DNA of 64,000 nucleotides from Bauldia sp963759235 (GCA_963759235.1 CAVWYO010000008.1:537632-601631); one strand, 5' to 3'. Positions 31,832-40,822 are shown, counted from the first letter of the stretch. Notes: generated by a model not told the origin, from the sequence alone. Translations and numbers: made by a program.

Positions 31832-33121
31832 TTACCCGCCGCGCCCCCACGGAAACGCCGAACGTGGCGGCAAGGCACCGTCGCCGATCGCCTCGGCGAT
31901 CCGCAGCCCCTCGTTCCATTTCGCCATGCGCTCGGAGCGGGCGAACGAGCCGACCTTGAGCTGCTTCACCCCCCAGCCGACGGCAAGATGGACGATGGAA
32001 ACGTCCTCGCTCTCGCCGGAGCGGGCCGAGACGATCGCCCCCCAACCGCCGGCCGCTACCGCGTCGAATGCCGCCTTTGTCTCGGTCAGCGTGCCCGCCT
32101 GGTTCGGCTTGACCAGAACGGCGTTGCAGGCGCCGACGCCTTGCGCGTGGCGGACGCGACCGGCGTTGGTGACGAGGTAGTCGTCGCCGATGATCTGGAG
32201 CCTCGGCCCGGCCGCCCTGGTGAAGGCGATCAGCCCTTCCTCGTCGTCCTCGCCAAGCGGGTCCTCGACCGAGACGATCGGATAGCGCTCGATCCAGCCG
32301 AGGAGCATGGCGATCATCGCGTCGCGATCGAGGTCGCGGGAATCGCGGGCGAGCCGATAGCGCCCGGCCTCGCCGAACTCCGAGGCGGCGACGTCGAGGG
32401 AGATGGCCATGTCCTCCCCCGGCGCGAAGCCGGCGCGCTCGATTGCAGCGACCGCCAGGCCTAACGCCTCCTCGTTGGTGTCGAAGGCGGGCCAGTATCC
32501 CCCCTCGTCGGCGACGCCCATCAGCCGTCCCGTTTCAGACAGCATCTCGCCGGCCGTCCGGTAGACGTCCGCCGTCATATCGAGGGCGTCCGCGAACGTC
32601 CTGGCGCCGACCGCCACCACCATGAAGTCCTGGATGTCGACCCGCCTCGCCGCATGGGCGCCGCCGCCGAAGAGCTGAATCTCCGGCAAAGGCAGGGAAA
32701 CCGGGCGCTCGCCGGCAAGCGATTTCCACAGTGGCACGTCCTCGACCGCCGCCCGCGCATGGGCGGCCGCCAGCGATACGGCGATGGTCGCGTTGCCGCC
32801 GAGCCGGGATTTGTTGGGCGTGCCGTCCAGTTCGATCAAGGCGTTATCGACGGTTTCCTGATCCTCTGAATCAAGGTCGAGCAGCGCCGCGGCGATCTCG
32901 CCGTTCACCGCGGCGACGGCCCGCGTCACGTCGAGCCCGCCGAAGCGCGGACCGCCGTCCCGGAGGTCGACCGCCTCGCCCGAGCCGGTCGAAGCGCCGG
33001 CCGGCGCGATGGCACGACCGACCGCACCGCCGGCAAGCGTCACCTCCGCCTCGACCGTCGGCCGGCCGCGTGAATCCCACACGCGGCGGCCGTGGACCCG
33101 AGCAATCTTCGTATCCGTCAA
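31832..33121 (-). CDS. Enolase-like protein with altered active-site residues
   Basis: 429 residues, full enolase length and fold: VHGRRVWDSRGRPTVEAEVT, PAGASTGSGEAVDLRDGG. Metal ligands are kept (D243 in ISLDVAAS, E286 in VSVEDPLGEDDEE, D313 in IIGDDYLVTN), as are E206 (ADEGG), K338 (VLVKPNQAGT) and K389 (LKVGS). Two canonical residues differ: QEF is QDF (D165, yeast E168 position) and SHRSGET is SARSGES (A366, yeast H373, which contacts the substrate phosphate). TTG start at 33121 shares TTGA with the kinase stop, so they are coupled. Last gene of the long Pxp-type string. Probably a dehydratase for another phosphorylated acid, not the housekeeping enolase. Confidence 0.8.
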   Translation of the reverse strand: MTDTKIARVHGRRVWDSRGRPTVEAEVTLAGGAVGRAIAPAGASTGSGEAVDLRDGGPRFGGLDVTRAVAAVNGEIAAALLDLDSEDQETVDNALIELDGTPNKSRLGGNATIAVSLAAAHARAAVEDVPLWKSLAGERPVSLPLPEIQLFGGGAHAARRVDIQDFMVVAVGARTFADALDMTADVYRTAGEMLSETGRLMGVADEGGYWPAFDTNEEALGLAVAAIERAGFAPGEDMAISLDVAASEFGEAGRYRLARDSRDLDRDAMIAMLLGWIERYPIVSVEDPLGEDDEEGLIAFTRAAGPRLQIIGDDYLVTNAGRVRHAQGVGACNAVLVKPNQAGTLTETKAAFDAVAAGGWGAIVSARSGESEDVSIVHLAVGWGVKQLKVGSFARSERMAKWNEGLRIAEAIGDGALPPRSAFPWGRGG

Positions 33122-34122
33122 ATCCCGATCTCCCCCGCCCAGGCGTCCCTCACCGCGCCGAGCGTGGCCGGCGGCTCTTCGATGAGCGGCACGGCAACGC
33201 GGCGCACCCGATCCTTCATGGTCTCGTCGGTGATGTATTCGACCGGCGACTTGCCGTCGACCCGGGCGAGGAACAGTCCCGGCAATAGTGACGCGGCGCG
33301 GGCTTCGAGGTGCGATGTCGCCTCCCAGTCGACTCCTGCGAGATAGGCGTCGCTCAGCCCGTCGAAGGCACTTAACAGTTCGCGTGCCGCCTGGGGCGCA
33401 GCGAGGCACTTCAACAGCAGATGATTCAAACAAAAGGCGAGATCGAAGGCCGGGTCGCCGTACCAGGCGCATTCCGCGTCGAGGAAGACCGGCGCGGCGC
33501 CGGGGCCGATCATGATGTTCTTGGGACTGACGTCGCCATGGACCAGCGCCTTGGCGGTCGCCGCCGTCCGGTCGGCGAGGCCGTTCAGCCGACCGGAAAG
33601 CGATGGATGCCTCACCCCCGTCGCGCGAAGATAGGGGTCGAGACGCAGCGCCTCGAACAGCGCGCCGGTTTGAAACATCCCGGCGATCGCCGGATCGCTC
33701 GCCGTCGCGGCGTGGATCGCCACCAGCTTCCGCCCAACCGTGGCGGCAAAATCCGGATCGACACGGCCGACAAGGAGCTCGGCCTTCCACAGCCGGTAGT
33801 CCCCCGGATCGAGCCAATCCATGACGAAGAACATCGCCTCGTCGTCATAGGCAAGCACCGCCGGCGCCACCCCAGGCACGCGCTTCGACGCCGTCTCGTA
33901 CCACCGGCGCTCATAGCGGTTGCGCTCGACCGGCGCGTACCAGTCGTCCTTGACGGCGAGCTTGGCCATGGCGCGCTTGACGCAGAACACCCGGCCGCCG
34001 GCGCTCACCTTCCAGATGTCGGACGAGACGCCTCCGGTGAGGCGTTCGGCATCGATGCCGGCACCATCCGGAACGAGGCCGAGGCGACGGAGGCGCGATT
34101 CAATATCAAAGGGCAAGCTCAT
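33118..34122 (-). CDS. APH/choline-kinase-type phosphotransferase
   Basis: 334-residue small-molecule kinase of the aminoglycoside phosphotransferase fold. ATP-lobe sequence LTGGVSSDIWKVSAGGRVFC with Lys in VKRAMAKLAVK; catalytic loop ALVHGDVSPKNIMIGPG (HGDxxxxN) and metal motif FLDAECAWYGDPAFDLAF. The ATG at 34122 starts MSLPFDIESRLRRLGL. It sits between the cupin-SnoaL gene (11-base gap) and the enolase-like gene (4-base overlap), suggesting that it phosphorylates a pathway intermediate later used by the enolase-like enzyme. Aminoglycoside resistance is not implied. Confidence 0.84.
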   Translation of the reverse strand: MSLPFDIESRLRRLGLVPDGAGIDAERLTGGVSSDIWKVSAGGRVFCVKRAMAKLAVKDDWYAPVERNRYERRWYETASKRVPGVAPAVLAYDDEAMFFVMDWLDPGDYRLWKAELLVGRVDPDFAATVGRKLVAIHAATASDPAIAGMFQTGALFEALRLDPYLRATGVRHPSLSGRLNGLADRTAATAKALVHGDVSPKNIMIGPGAAPVFLDAECAWYGDPAFDLAFCLNHLLLKCLAAPQAARELLSAFDGLSDAYLAGVDWEATSHLEARAASLLPGLFLARVDGKSPVEYITDETMKDRVRRVAVPLIEEPPATLGAVRDAWAGEIGI

Positions 34123-34133
34123 CGACGCAGAGC

Positions 34134-34802
34134 TTAGCCGATGCGCGCCTTGCGATAGGAATCCTTCAGCCGGATCAACGCACCGTCGAATTCGAACAGG
34201 TCGCAGCCGTCGACCTCGACCTCGCCGCCGTTGCGGTCGCGACCGACGAAGCGCCACTCCGACAGGCCGCGGTCGCCGACGACGAGGTGACGGCCGCGCG
34301 TCCACGCCGCTTCGGGAAAGGTCTCGAAAACCGCCGCAAAGGCTGCCCGCACCGCCGGTCGACCCTCGTAGCGCTTGCCCGCCGCATCCGGCCCGCCGGA
34401 GGCGTGGAACGCGCATTCGTTCGCCATGCAATCCATCAGCGTGTCGACGTCGCGGTCGTTCCAGGCCTTCATGAAGCGGGAGAGCACCGACAGCCGGTCG
34501 GCGTCCAGGGGCCTGTCGACGATCTCGACCTCGAGGAAGGCGATGTCCGTCTCGCCGGCGTTGATCACATTGTGCTCGACGCCGGCACGGCGCGAATAAG
34601 GCATATGCCGGGTCAGCGCGGCATCGCGCGTCCCGCCGCCCGGTTCTTCCAGCAGCAGAGCCCCGTCGGTCAACGGAACGATGACGTAGTCATGGCCGTG
34701 GATGTGCCAACCGGTCTCGGCGCCCGGCACGAACCGCCATTCGGTGGCGACGACCCGGTCGTCGTTGATGTGGACGACGGGCTTGGCTGAAGGGCGCGAC
34801 AT
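34134..34802 (-). CDS. Cupin - SnoaL-like fusion protein
   Basis: 222 residues with two small domains. Residues about 15-95 form a cupin barrel (TEWRFVPGAETGWHIHGHDY with metal-type His residues, then HNVINAGETDIAFLEVEI). Residues about 103-222 form a SnoaL/NTF2-like cone (LSVLSRFMKAWNDRDVDTLM, FHASGGPDAAGKRYEGRPAV, LSEWRFVGRDRNGGEVEVDG). The role may be isomerase or lyase on a small polar substrate. It lies between bioY (15-base gap) and the kinase in the same string. No defined family name is known to me for this fusion. Confidence 0.8.
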   Translation of the reverse strand: MSRPSAKPVVHINDDRVVATEWRFVPGAETGWHIHGHDYVIVPLTDGALLLEEPGGGTRDAALTRHMPYSRRAGVEHNVINAGETDIAFLEVEIVDRPLDADRLSVLSRFMKAWNDRDVDTLMDCMANECAFHASGGPDAAGKRYEGRPAVRAAFAAVFETFPEAAWTRGRHLVVGDRGLSEWRFVGRDRNGGEVEVDGCDLFEFDGALIRLKDSYRKARIG

Positions 34803-34817
34803 GGCAGGTCCCCCGGA

Positions 34818-35417
34818 TCAGTCGTGGTTGCCGCGCGGCGCGAACCGCCACGCGAGGGGCAGGACCACCACGGCGAGCGCGACCTTGAACACTTCCGCCG
34901 GCAGGAATGGCGTCAGGCCAAACGCCAGCACCGGCTTGTCCCAGCCGATCACGGTGCCGAGCCAGGCGAGGCCGAAGAGGTAGATGATCACCATCCCGGC
35001 AAGCATCGCCGCCAACGTCCGCGGCACGCTCCGATCCCAGCCGCGCTCCGCCAGCCAGCCGACCGCGACAGCGGCGACCAGGAAGCCGACGAGATAGCCG
35101 CCCGTCGGCCCGACCATGTAAGCGAGCCCGACGCCGTGCTCCGGCGTGCCGGCGAAGACCAGCAGGCCGGCGGCGCCCTCGGCAAGATAGAGCAGAAGCG
35201 TGGCACCGCCGAGCCGCCAGCCATAAGCCATGCCGATCACCAGCACCGCAAAGGTCTGCATGGTCATCGGCACCGGATAGAAGGGCACCTCGATCTTGGC
35301 CGAAATCCACAGGGCAATCGAACCGCTGATCGCCAGGATGACGTTGCGGACGGCAGCGTTGCCGCCGCTCCACAGCGTGTCGGCTAGGGTCGGGAAGCTC
35401 GTTGCACTTGCTCTCAT
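34818..35417 (-). CDS. bioY: Biotin transporter substrate-binding protein BioY
   Basis: 199 residues, six membrane segments, S-component of an ECF-type biotin uptake system that can also act alone. Family motifs are IEVPFYPVPMTMQTFAVLVI, GMAYGWRLGGATLLLYLAEG, YMVGPTGGYLVGFLVAA and GLTPFLPAEVFKVALAV. BioM/BioN are not encoded here. It follows pxpC after 26 bases in an operon that encodes two biotin-dependent subunits, so its job is very likely to supply biotin to the carboxylase encoded upstream. Confidence 0.92.
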   Translation of the reverse strand: MRASATSFPTLADTLWSGGNAAVRNVILAISGSIALWISAKIEVPFYPVPMTMQTFAVLVIGMAYGWRLGGATLLLYLAEGAAGLLVFAGTPEHGVGLAYMVGPTGGYLVGFLVAAVAVGWLAERGWDRSVPRTLAAMLAGMVIIYLFGLAWLGTVIGWDKPVLAFGLTPFLPAEVFKVALAVVVLPLAWRFAPRGNHD

Positions 35418-35443
35418 CTGTCGTCTCCTGCCTCTGCCGGCGA

Positions 35444-36415
35444 TCAGGCAAGCGCCTGGCGAATCTTCCGAAGGATGGCCGCGCGGTCGTGCCGGGCCGT
35501 GAGCGCCTCCGCCATGTCGACCTCGACGAACCGGGTCGCCACGTTCGGCTGCAGCTGGCCGATCAGATCCATGTCGGCGGAGATCACGGTGCCGACCATG
35601 AAGTAGCCGCCGCCGGAAACCGCGTCGCGGTGGAGGACGATCGGCTCGGTGCCTCCCGGCACCTGGATCGACCCGTAGGGATAGCAGGCGTCGGTGATGT
35701 TCGACGGGTCCGAGCCGGCGCCGAATGGCTGTTCGCGCTCGACGAACGCCAGCGGCCGCCCGGAGCGGAATCGGTAGCCCATGCGATCCGCCTCGGGCGC
35801 CACCTTCCAGGTATCGGCGAAGAAATTATGCTGCGACTCCTCGGTAATCCGGTGCCAATAAAGCCCCGGCACAACGCGCAGCTCCACCGACATCCCCGCT
35901 CCCCGCCGCAAATCGGTCGGCACCGACCTCCCCTCCTTGCCCGCCGGCGCCTTGCCGACCGGTAGTTCGTCGCCCGCCTGGATGGCGCGGCCATCAATGC
36001 CGCCGAGCGCGCCGATCGCGTAGGTCGAGCGGCTGCCGAGCATCACCGGCACGTCGATCCCGCCGGCGACGGCGATGTAGGCGCGCGCGCCGGCCCTCAG
36101 ATAGTCGAACGAAAGCGTCTCCCCGGCCTTCACCGCGAAGGAGGTCCAGGTCGGCACCGGGTCGCCGTCGACCTTGGGCGGCAGCTCGGCGCCGCTGACC
36201 GCCACCAGCGCGTCGCGGGTGAATTCGAGCTGCGGCCCCATGAACACCGCCTCGAGGCACGCGGCCCCCTCGTCGTTGCCGACGAGCAGGTTGGCGCTTC
36301 TGAGCGCCAGCCGGTCCATGGCGCCCGAAATCGGGATGCCGAGATGATAGTAGCCCGGGCGCCCGAGGTCCTGAACGGTGGTGGCGAGGCCCGGATGGAT
36401 CACCTTGATCGTCAT
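35444..36415 (-). CDS. pxpC: PxpC / KipA / AHS2-type carboxyltransferase subunit
   Basis: 323 residues of the AHS2 family, annotated 5-oxoprolinase subunit C or biotin-dependent carboxyltransferase. Landmarks: MTIKVIHPGLATTVQDLGRP, GYYHLGIPISGAMDRLALRS, NEGAAC-type LVGNDEGAACLEAVFMGPQL, then GGIDVPVMLGSRSTYAIGAL, RVVPGLY and FGAGSDPSNITDACYPYGSI. The family is homologous to the carboxyltransferase region of urea carboxylase. Start overlaps the pxpB stop (ATGA). With PxpB it would form a two-subunit carboxyltransferase or ATP-dependent lactamase. Confidence 0.9.
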   Translation of the reverse strand: MTIKVIHPGLATTVQDLGRPGYYHLGIPISGAMDRLALRSANLLVGNDEGAACLEAVFMGPQLEFTRDALVAVSGAELPPKVDGDPVPTWTSFAVKAGETLSFDYLRAGARAYIAVAGGIDVPVMLGSRSTYAIGALGGIDGRAIQAGDELPVGKAPAGKEGRSVPTDLRRGAGMSVELRVVPGLYWHRITEESQHNFFADTWKVAPEADRMGYRFRSGRPLAFVEREQPFGAGSDPSNITDACYPYGSIQVPGGTEPIVLHRDAVSGGGYFMVGTVISADMDLIGQLQPNVATRFVEVDMAEALTARHDRAAILRKIRQALA

Positions 36416-37283
36416 TGCAGGGCCTCCTCGAGCTTGCGGTTGTAACCGTCGGGGTCGGCGTTGAACGCGTCGAGGTCGAAGGTCACGTCGGCCATGCGCG
36501 GGACGAAGCGCCCCGCGTCGACGTCGGCCACCGCCGCGTCATAGCCGTCGCGGTCGACCGGCTTCCATTTGACGATGTCGCCGGGCTTGAAGAACACCAT
36601 GAAGTCCCTGAGATAGCTGATCTCCTGCTTGGGATCGAAGATCGGCATCGGCGTGATGCCGAACATCTGATAGCCGCCGGCGCCGCGCACCGAATAGATG
36701 CAGCCGAAGCAGCCGCCATGGCCCACCGTCAGCTTCGGCGTATCGGTGCGCGGACGCAGATATTTCGGCACTTCGAGCTGCCGGGCTGCGCTCGACCATC
36801 TGGTAGAGGAACGGCAGGCCGGCGACGAAGCCGACCATCGACACGAACCACGGCGCTCCCGAATGGGCCTTGATGAAATCGTCGACCGAGGCGAGACCGT
36901 TGACGCGGGCGGCGTATTCGATGTCGGTCGAGGCGGGGTCCTGGTGCCGCTCGCGGAAGCGCATCAGCGTCTCGCGGGTCCATGGGTCGCGGTAGAACAC
37001 CGGGATCTCGATGATCCGCGTCTTCAGCCGCGCTTCGGCACGCCCCGCTGCCGATTCGAGGCGTCTTCAACTCCGCCATCATGTCGTCCGGCGCGATCCG
37101 GTCGGGGTCGAACTTGATCTGGAACGAGGCGTTGGCCGGGCAGATCTCGGTGACCCCGTCGATCTTCGCATCGCGCACGGCGTTGGTGATCGAGAGGCTG
37201 GTGAAGAACGCCTCCAGGGACATCGCCTCGTCGACCTCGACGAAAACGTGCTCGTCGCCACCAAAGCTGTATCGGGCTGTCAT
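36412..37283 (-). pseudogene. pxpB: PxpB / KipI / AHS1-type subunit, interrupted by two +1 frameshifts
   Basis: Three frames together give a complete AHS1-family protein of about 289 residues. Part 1 (from MTARYSFGGDEHVFVEVDEA) runs to MAELK; an extra base at about 37064 shifts into RLESAAGRAEARLKTRIIEI, then PVFYRDPWTRETLMRF; an extra C in the GGG/CCC run at 36783-36785 shifts into LEVPKYLRPRTDTPKLTVGH and the conserved GGCFGCIYSVRGAGGYQMFG. Removing one base at each site restores the family's usual length and sequence. Either the gene is newly broken or these are sequencing insertions. Partner of PxpC. Confidence 0.87.
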
Positions 37284-37303
37284 GGGCTGCCCCCTCTTCC
37301 TGG

Positions 37304-38669
37304 TCAGGCTAATTTCGTGGAATTGACCGCGAGCCAGTGCTCGAGCCAGCGCGTATGGACGTGTCCTTCGCCGACATCCTCTTCGTCGACAAGGGCGCGG
37401 AACAGCGGCACCGTGGTCTTCACCCCGGAAATCTCCAGTTCGCCAAGCGCCGATTTGAGCCTCTGGATCGCATGAGCGCGGTCTTCACCCCACACGATCA
37501 GCTTGCCGAGCAGCGAATCATAGAACGGCGGGACGGCGTAGCCCGGATAGAGCATCGAATCGAAGCGGATGCCGGGCCCGCCGGGAAGCCGCAATGCACC
37601 GATCGTACCCGGCGCCGGCAGGAAGCCGTTGGCCGGATCCTCGGCGTTGAGCCGGACCTCGATGGCGTGACCGCTGAGGCGAATATCGGACTGGCGGAAC
37701 CGGAGCGGCGCGCCACCGGCGATCCTCAGCATCTCGCCGACGAGATCGATGCCGGTGATCCACTCGGTGACCGGGTGCTCGACCTGGATGCGGGTGTTCA
37801 TCTCGATGAAGTAGAAGCCGCCGGTGGCCTCGTCATAGAGATATTCGAGCGTCCCGGCGCCGCGAATAATTGACCGATTTTGCCAGCGCGACGGCCGAAC
37901 CGCACAGCCGATCGCGGACATCCGCCGGCAGCACGGCCGCCGGCGCTTCCTCCCACAGCTTCTGCCGCCGCCGTTGCAGCGAGCATTCCCGCTCGAAGCA
38001 GTGGACGACGTCCTCGCCGTCGCCCAGAACCTGCACCTCGACGTGGCGCGCCCGCTCGATCACCCGCTCGACGTAAAGTCCGCCGTCGCCGAACGCCGCC
38101 CGCGCCTCGGCGCTGGCTTGCGGAAACAGCCGCTCGAACTCAGCCATGTCGTGAGCGATGCGAATGCCGCGACCGCCGCCGCCGGCCGCCGCCTTGATCA
38201 TCGCCGGGAAGCCGGTTTCGGCGACGACCGCCCGGGCGGCGTCGAGGTCCGCGACGCGGCCGTTGCTGCCGGGAACGGTCGGCACGCCGGCGTCCATCGC
38301 CACCTTGCGGGCGGCTACCTTGTCGCCCATCAGCCGGATCGTGTCGCCGGACGGTCCGACGAAAATCAGCCCGGCGGCGTGAACCCGATCGGCGAACACC
38401 GCGTTCTCGGCGAGAAAGCCGTATCCCGGATGGATGGCGTCGGCGCCGGATACCTCCGCCGCGGCGAGGATGGCGTCGATGTTGAGGTAGGATTTCGCCG
38501 CCGGCGGCGGGCCGATTTCGATCGCCTCGTCGGCCACCCGCACGGGGAGCGAATCGGTGTCGGCGGCACTATGGACCTGCACGGTCGCAATGCCCTGCTC
38601 GCGAGCCGCGCGGATGATGCGCAATGCGATCTCTCCGCGGTTGGCGACAAGGAGCTTGGTGATCGACAT
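37304..38669 (-). pseudogene. Biotin carboxylase subunit (AccC-like), interrupted by one +1 frameshift
   Basis: ATP-grasp enzyme that carboxylates biotin with bicarbonate and ATP. MSITKLLVANRGEIALRIIR, HPGYGFLAENAVFADRVHAA, AAAGGGGRGIRIAHDM and DCSLQRRRQK-type ECSLQRRRQKLWEEAP are intact up to AKSVNY; an extra T at about 37868-37869 then breaks the frame, and RGAGTLEYLYDEATGGFYFI, EMNTRIQVEHPVTEWITGID continues in the next one. Without it the protein is about 454 residues, normal for AccC. It sits between the carrier gene and pxpB, not near an accA/accD pair, so it serves the Pxp-type carboxyltransferase and not fatty-acid synthesis. Confidence 0.88.
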
Positions 38670-38684
38670 CGTTGCTCGCGTCGG

Positions 38685-38927
38685 TCAGTCGGCAAGCTCG
38701 GCGACCGGCTGGCCGGCCATGACCGCGTCCTCATTGTCGAGCAGGAACCTGACGAGCGTGCCGGCGCTCTCTGCCTTGATCTCGTGGAAGGTTTTCATAA
38801 CCTCGACCAGGCCGACGACGTCGCCGATCGCGACCGGATCGCCCTCCGACTTGTAGGGCGGCTGATCGGGAGCGGGTCTCCGGTAGAAGATGCCGGGGAG
38901 CAGCGAGAGGATTTGCTTCGTTGCCAT
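38685..38927 (-). CDS. Minimal biotin carboxyl carrier protein
   Basis: 80 residues, little more than a biotinyl/lipoyl domain. The biotinylation site is GLVEVMKTFHEIKAE, with VMK in place of the more usual AMK. AccB proteins are about twice as long because of an N-terminal extension that is absent here (starts MATKQILSLLPGIFYRRPAP). ATG at 38927 follows AGGAAAGACGG. It lies 15 bases before the biotin carboxylase gene. It is the mobile carrier between that enzyme and the PxpB/PxpC carboxyltransferase in the proposed scheme. Confidence 0.88.
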   Translation of the reverse strand: MATKQILSLLPGIFYRRPAPDQPPYKSEGDPVAIGDVVGLVEVMKTFHEIKAESAGTLVRFLLDNEDAVMAGQPVAELAD

Positions 38928-38990
38928 GATCGTCCGTCTTTCCTGTTCGGCCGTGATCCTGCCTGATCCGCTCGGCTCGCTACGCCATCT

Positions 38991-39719
38991 TCAGGCGGCG
39001 TCGAGCCAGGGAGCGACCGCCTCCTTCACCGTGCGGGCGATGTCGACGGCGTTCGGCGTATCGGAATGAACGCAGATCGCGTCGGCCCGAACGCGCACGT
39101 CCTTGCCGCTGATCGACGTCGTCAGCCCCTCGCGGACCGCGCGCACGCACCGTTCGGCGGCGCGGTCGACGTCGACCGGCGGATGGTCGCGCGTGATGAT
39201 GACGAAGCCGTCGTCCGAATAGTCGAGGTCCGCGTAGAATTCCGCAATCAACGCGTGACCCCGCGCGGTGTAGACGCGTTCGTGCAGCGTGTTGATCATC
39301 CCCATCAGCGGAACGCGGAAGACGTCCGCCGCGTCGCAAACGGCTTGCGCCGCGTCATCCATGCGCGCCGCCATGCCGTAGAGCGCGCCGTGCGGCTTGA
39401 TGTGGTTGAGCACCATGCCCTCGGCATCGAGGAACCCCTTGAGGGCGCCGATCTGGTAGATGAGGCAGTTGGCCAATTCGTCACGGCCAATCTTCATCTC
39501 GCGCCGGCCGAAGCCTTGCAGGTCGGGAAGAGACGGGTGCGCGCCGACGCGGACGCCGTGCTGTTTGGCCAGCCGAACCGTGCGGTGCATGTGGTTGAAA
39601 TCGGAGGCGTGGAAGCCGCAGGCGACGTTGGCGACGGTGATGTGCGGCATCAGGCCCTCGTCGTCGCCCATCCTGTAAAGGCCGAAGCCTTCACCCATGT
39701 CGCAGTTGATGATCGTCAT
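38991..39719 (-). CDS. pxpA: PxpA (LamB/YcsF family) 5-oxoprolinase/lactam-opening subunit
   Basis: 242 residues, compact LamB/YcsF protein. Motifs: INCDMGEGFGLYRMGDDEGL, ITVANVACGFHASDFNHMHR, VRVGAHPSLPDLQGFGRREM, NHIKPHGALYGMAARMDDAA and the C-terminal ICVHSDTPNAVDIARTVKEA. In E. coli and Bacillus PxpA acts with PxpB and PxpC in ATP-dependent hydrolysis of 5-oxoproline. Here it is first of the enzyme genes and directly follows the ABC importer permease (74-base gap). The start context lacks strong alternatives. True substrate is uncertain because of the extra biotin subunits. Confidence 0.9.
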   Translation of the reverse strand: MTIINCDMGEGFGLYRMGDDEGLMPHITVANVACGFHASDFNHMHRTVRLAKQHGVRVGAHPSLPDLQGFGRREMKIGRDELANCLIYQIGALKGFLDAEGMVLNHIKPHGALYGMAARMDDAAQAVCDAADVFRVPLMGMINTLHERVYTARGHALIAEFYADLDYSDDGFVIITRDHPPVDVDRAAERCVRAVREGLTTSISGKDVRVRADAICVHSDTPNAVDIARTVKEAVAPWLDAA

Positions 39720-39793
39720 CGCTTGCTCCCTCGCCCGCGGGCCGGTGCTCCGCCGCCCGTGTGATCTTGAAAACGCCATTCGCCCCCGAGCGG

Positions 39794-40822
39794 TCAGTCC
39801 TTCATCGCCGCGATGGTGCGAAGCCTGATCTGGTCGGCGACCACCGCAAGGATGAGCAGACCGCCAAGCACGGCCATCTGCAGATAGCTGCCGATGCGGG
39901 CCAGGTTCATGCCGTTCTGCACCAGCACGATGAACAGCGCGCCGAGGACGACGTTCTCGACCCGGCCGACGCCGCCGCGCAGCGACACGCCGGCGATGAC
40001 GCAGGCGGCGATCGATTCGAGCGGCAGCGATGCGCCAATGTTGGCCTCGCCGGTGTCGAGCCGCGCCGTCAGCAGGATGCCGGAGACCGCCGTGACGAAG
40101 GCGCACAGCACATAGGTGACGAAAAGCGTCCTCCGGGTATTGATGCCGGAGAGCTGCGCCGCCTTGATGTTGCCGCCGACGGCGTAGAAATGGCGGCCGA
40201 GCCGGGTGCGGTTGACGACCAGGTACATGAGAACGACGAGGCCGGCCGCGAAGTAGATCGGCACCGGAATGCCGAGCGCGTTGCCGAAGCCGAAGATGTC
40301 GCCGAACTCGACCGGCATGCCGTAGACCGGGACGCCGCCGGTTATGTAGAGCGCCGTCCCGAAGCCGACCGACGAGATGCCGAGCGTCATGATGAACGGC
40401 GACACGCCGAACGCCGCCACGCCGATGCCGTTGAGGACGCCGATCGCGGTTCCGGCGGCGACCCCGGCGAGGCTGCCGAGCCCGATCGCCAGCCACACCG
40501 AGTCGGGCATCGCCGCGCTCACCGCCGCCATCGCCATGGCGCCGACGACGGAGGTGATCGCCACGATGGTGCCGACCGACAGGTCGAATCCGCCGGTCAG
40601 AAGCGCCAGCATCTGACCGAGCGCCACCATCATCAGATAGACCGACTGGCGCACGACGTTGGTCAGGTTGCTCACCGTGAGGAAATTCTCGGAGAGCAGC
40701 GTGAAGACGATGATGGCGATGACCAGCAGGAAGGGAAGGACGCCGAGACGAATGAAAACGCGCATCAGCCAGCGGGCCGGCGAGCGCGGCGCGACCGAGA
40801 CGCGGTCTTCGGCGGCGTTCAT
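39794..40822 (-). CDS. Ribose-type ABC transporter permease
   Basis: 342 residues, RbsC-like, about 9-10 membrane segments. VYLMMVALGQMLALLTGGFD, LSVGTIVAITSVVG, FIMTLGISSVGFGTALYITG, then GHFYAVGGN-type RHFYAVGGNIKAAQLSGINT and ACVIAGVSLRGGVG are family blocks. The ATG shares one base with the ATPase stop (TGATG at 40820-40824). Third gene of the importer. It precedes pxpA, so imported material is probably the Pxp-system substrate. Confidence 0.92.
   Translation of the reverse strand: MNAAEDRVSVAPRSPARWLMRVFIRLGVLPFLLVIAIIVFTLLSENFLTVSNLTNVVRQSVYLMMVALGQMLALLTGGFDLSVGTIVAITSVVGAMAMAAVSAAMPDSVWLAIGLGSLAGVAAGTAIGVLNGIGVAAFGVSPFIMTLGISSVGFGTALYITGGVPVYGMPVEFGDIFGFGNALGIPVPIYFAAGLVVLMYLVVNRTRLGRHFYAVGGNIKAAQLSGINTRRTLFVTYVLCAFVTAVSGILLTARLDTGEANIGASLPLESIAACVIAGVSLRGGVGRVENVVLGALFIVLVQNGMNLARIGSYLQMAVLGGLLILAVVADQIRLRTIAAMKD

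Noticed and set aside
33118..34122. Aminoglycoside-resistance kinase
   Set aside because: The fold is shared, but the gene is embedded and translationally coupled in a catabolic string, so a metabolic kinase is more likely.
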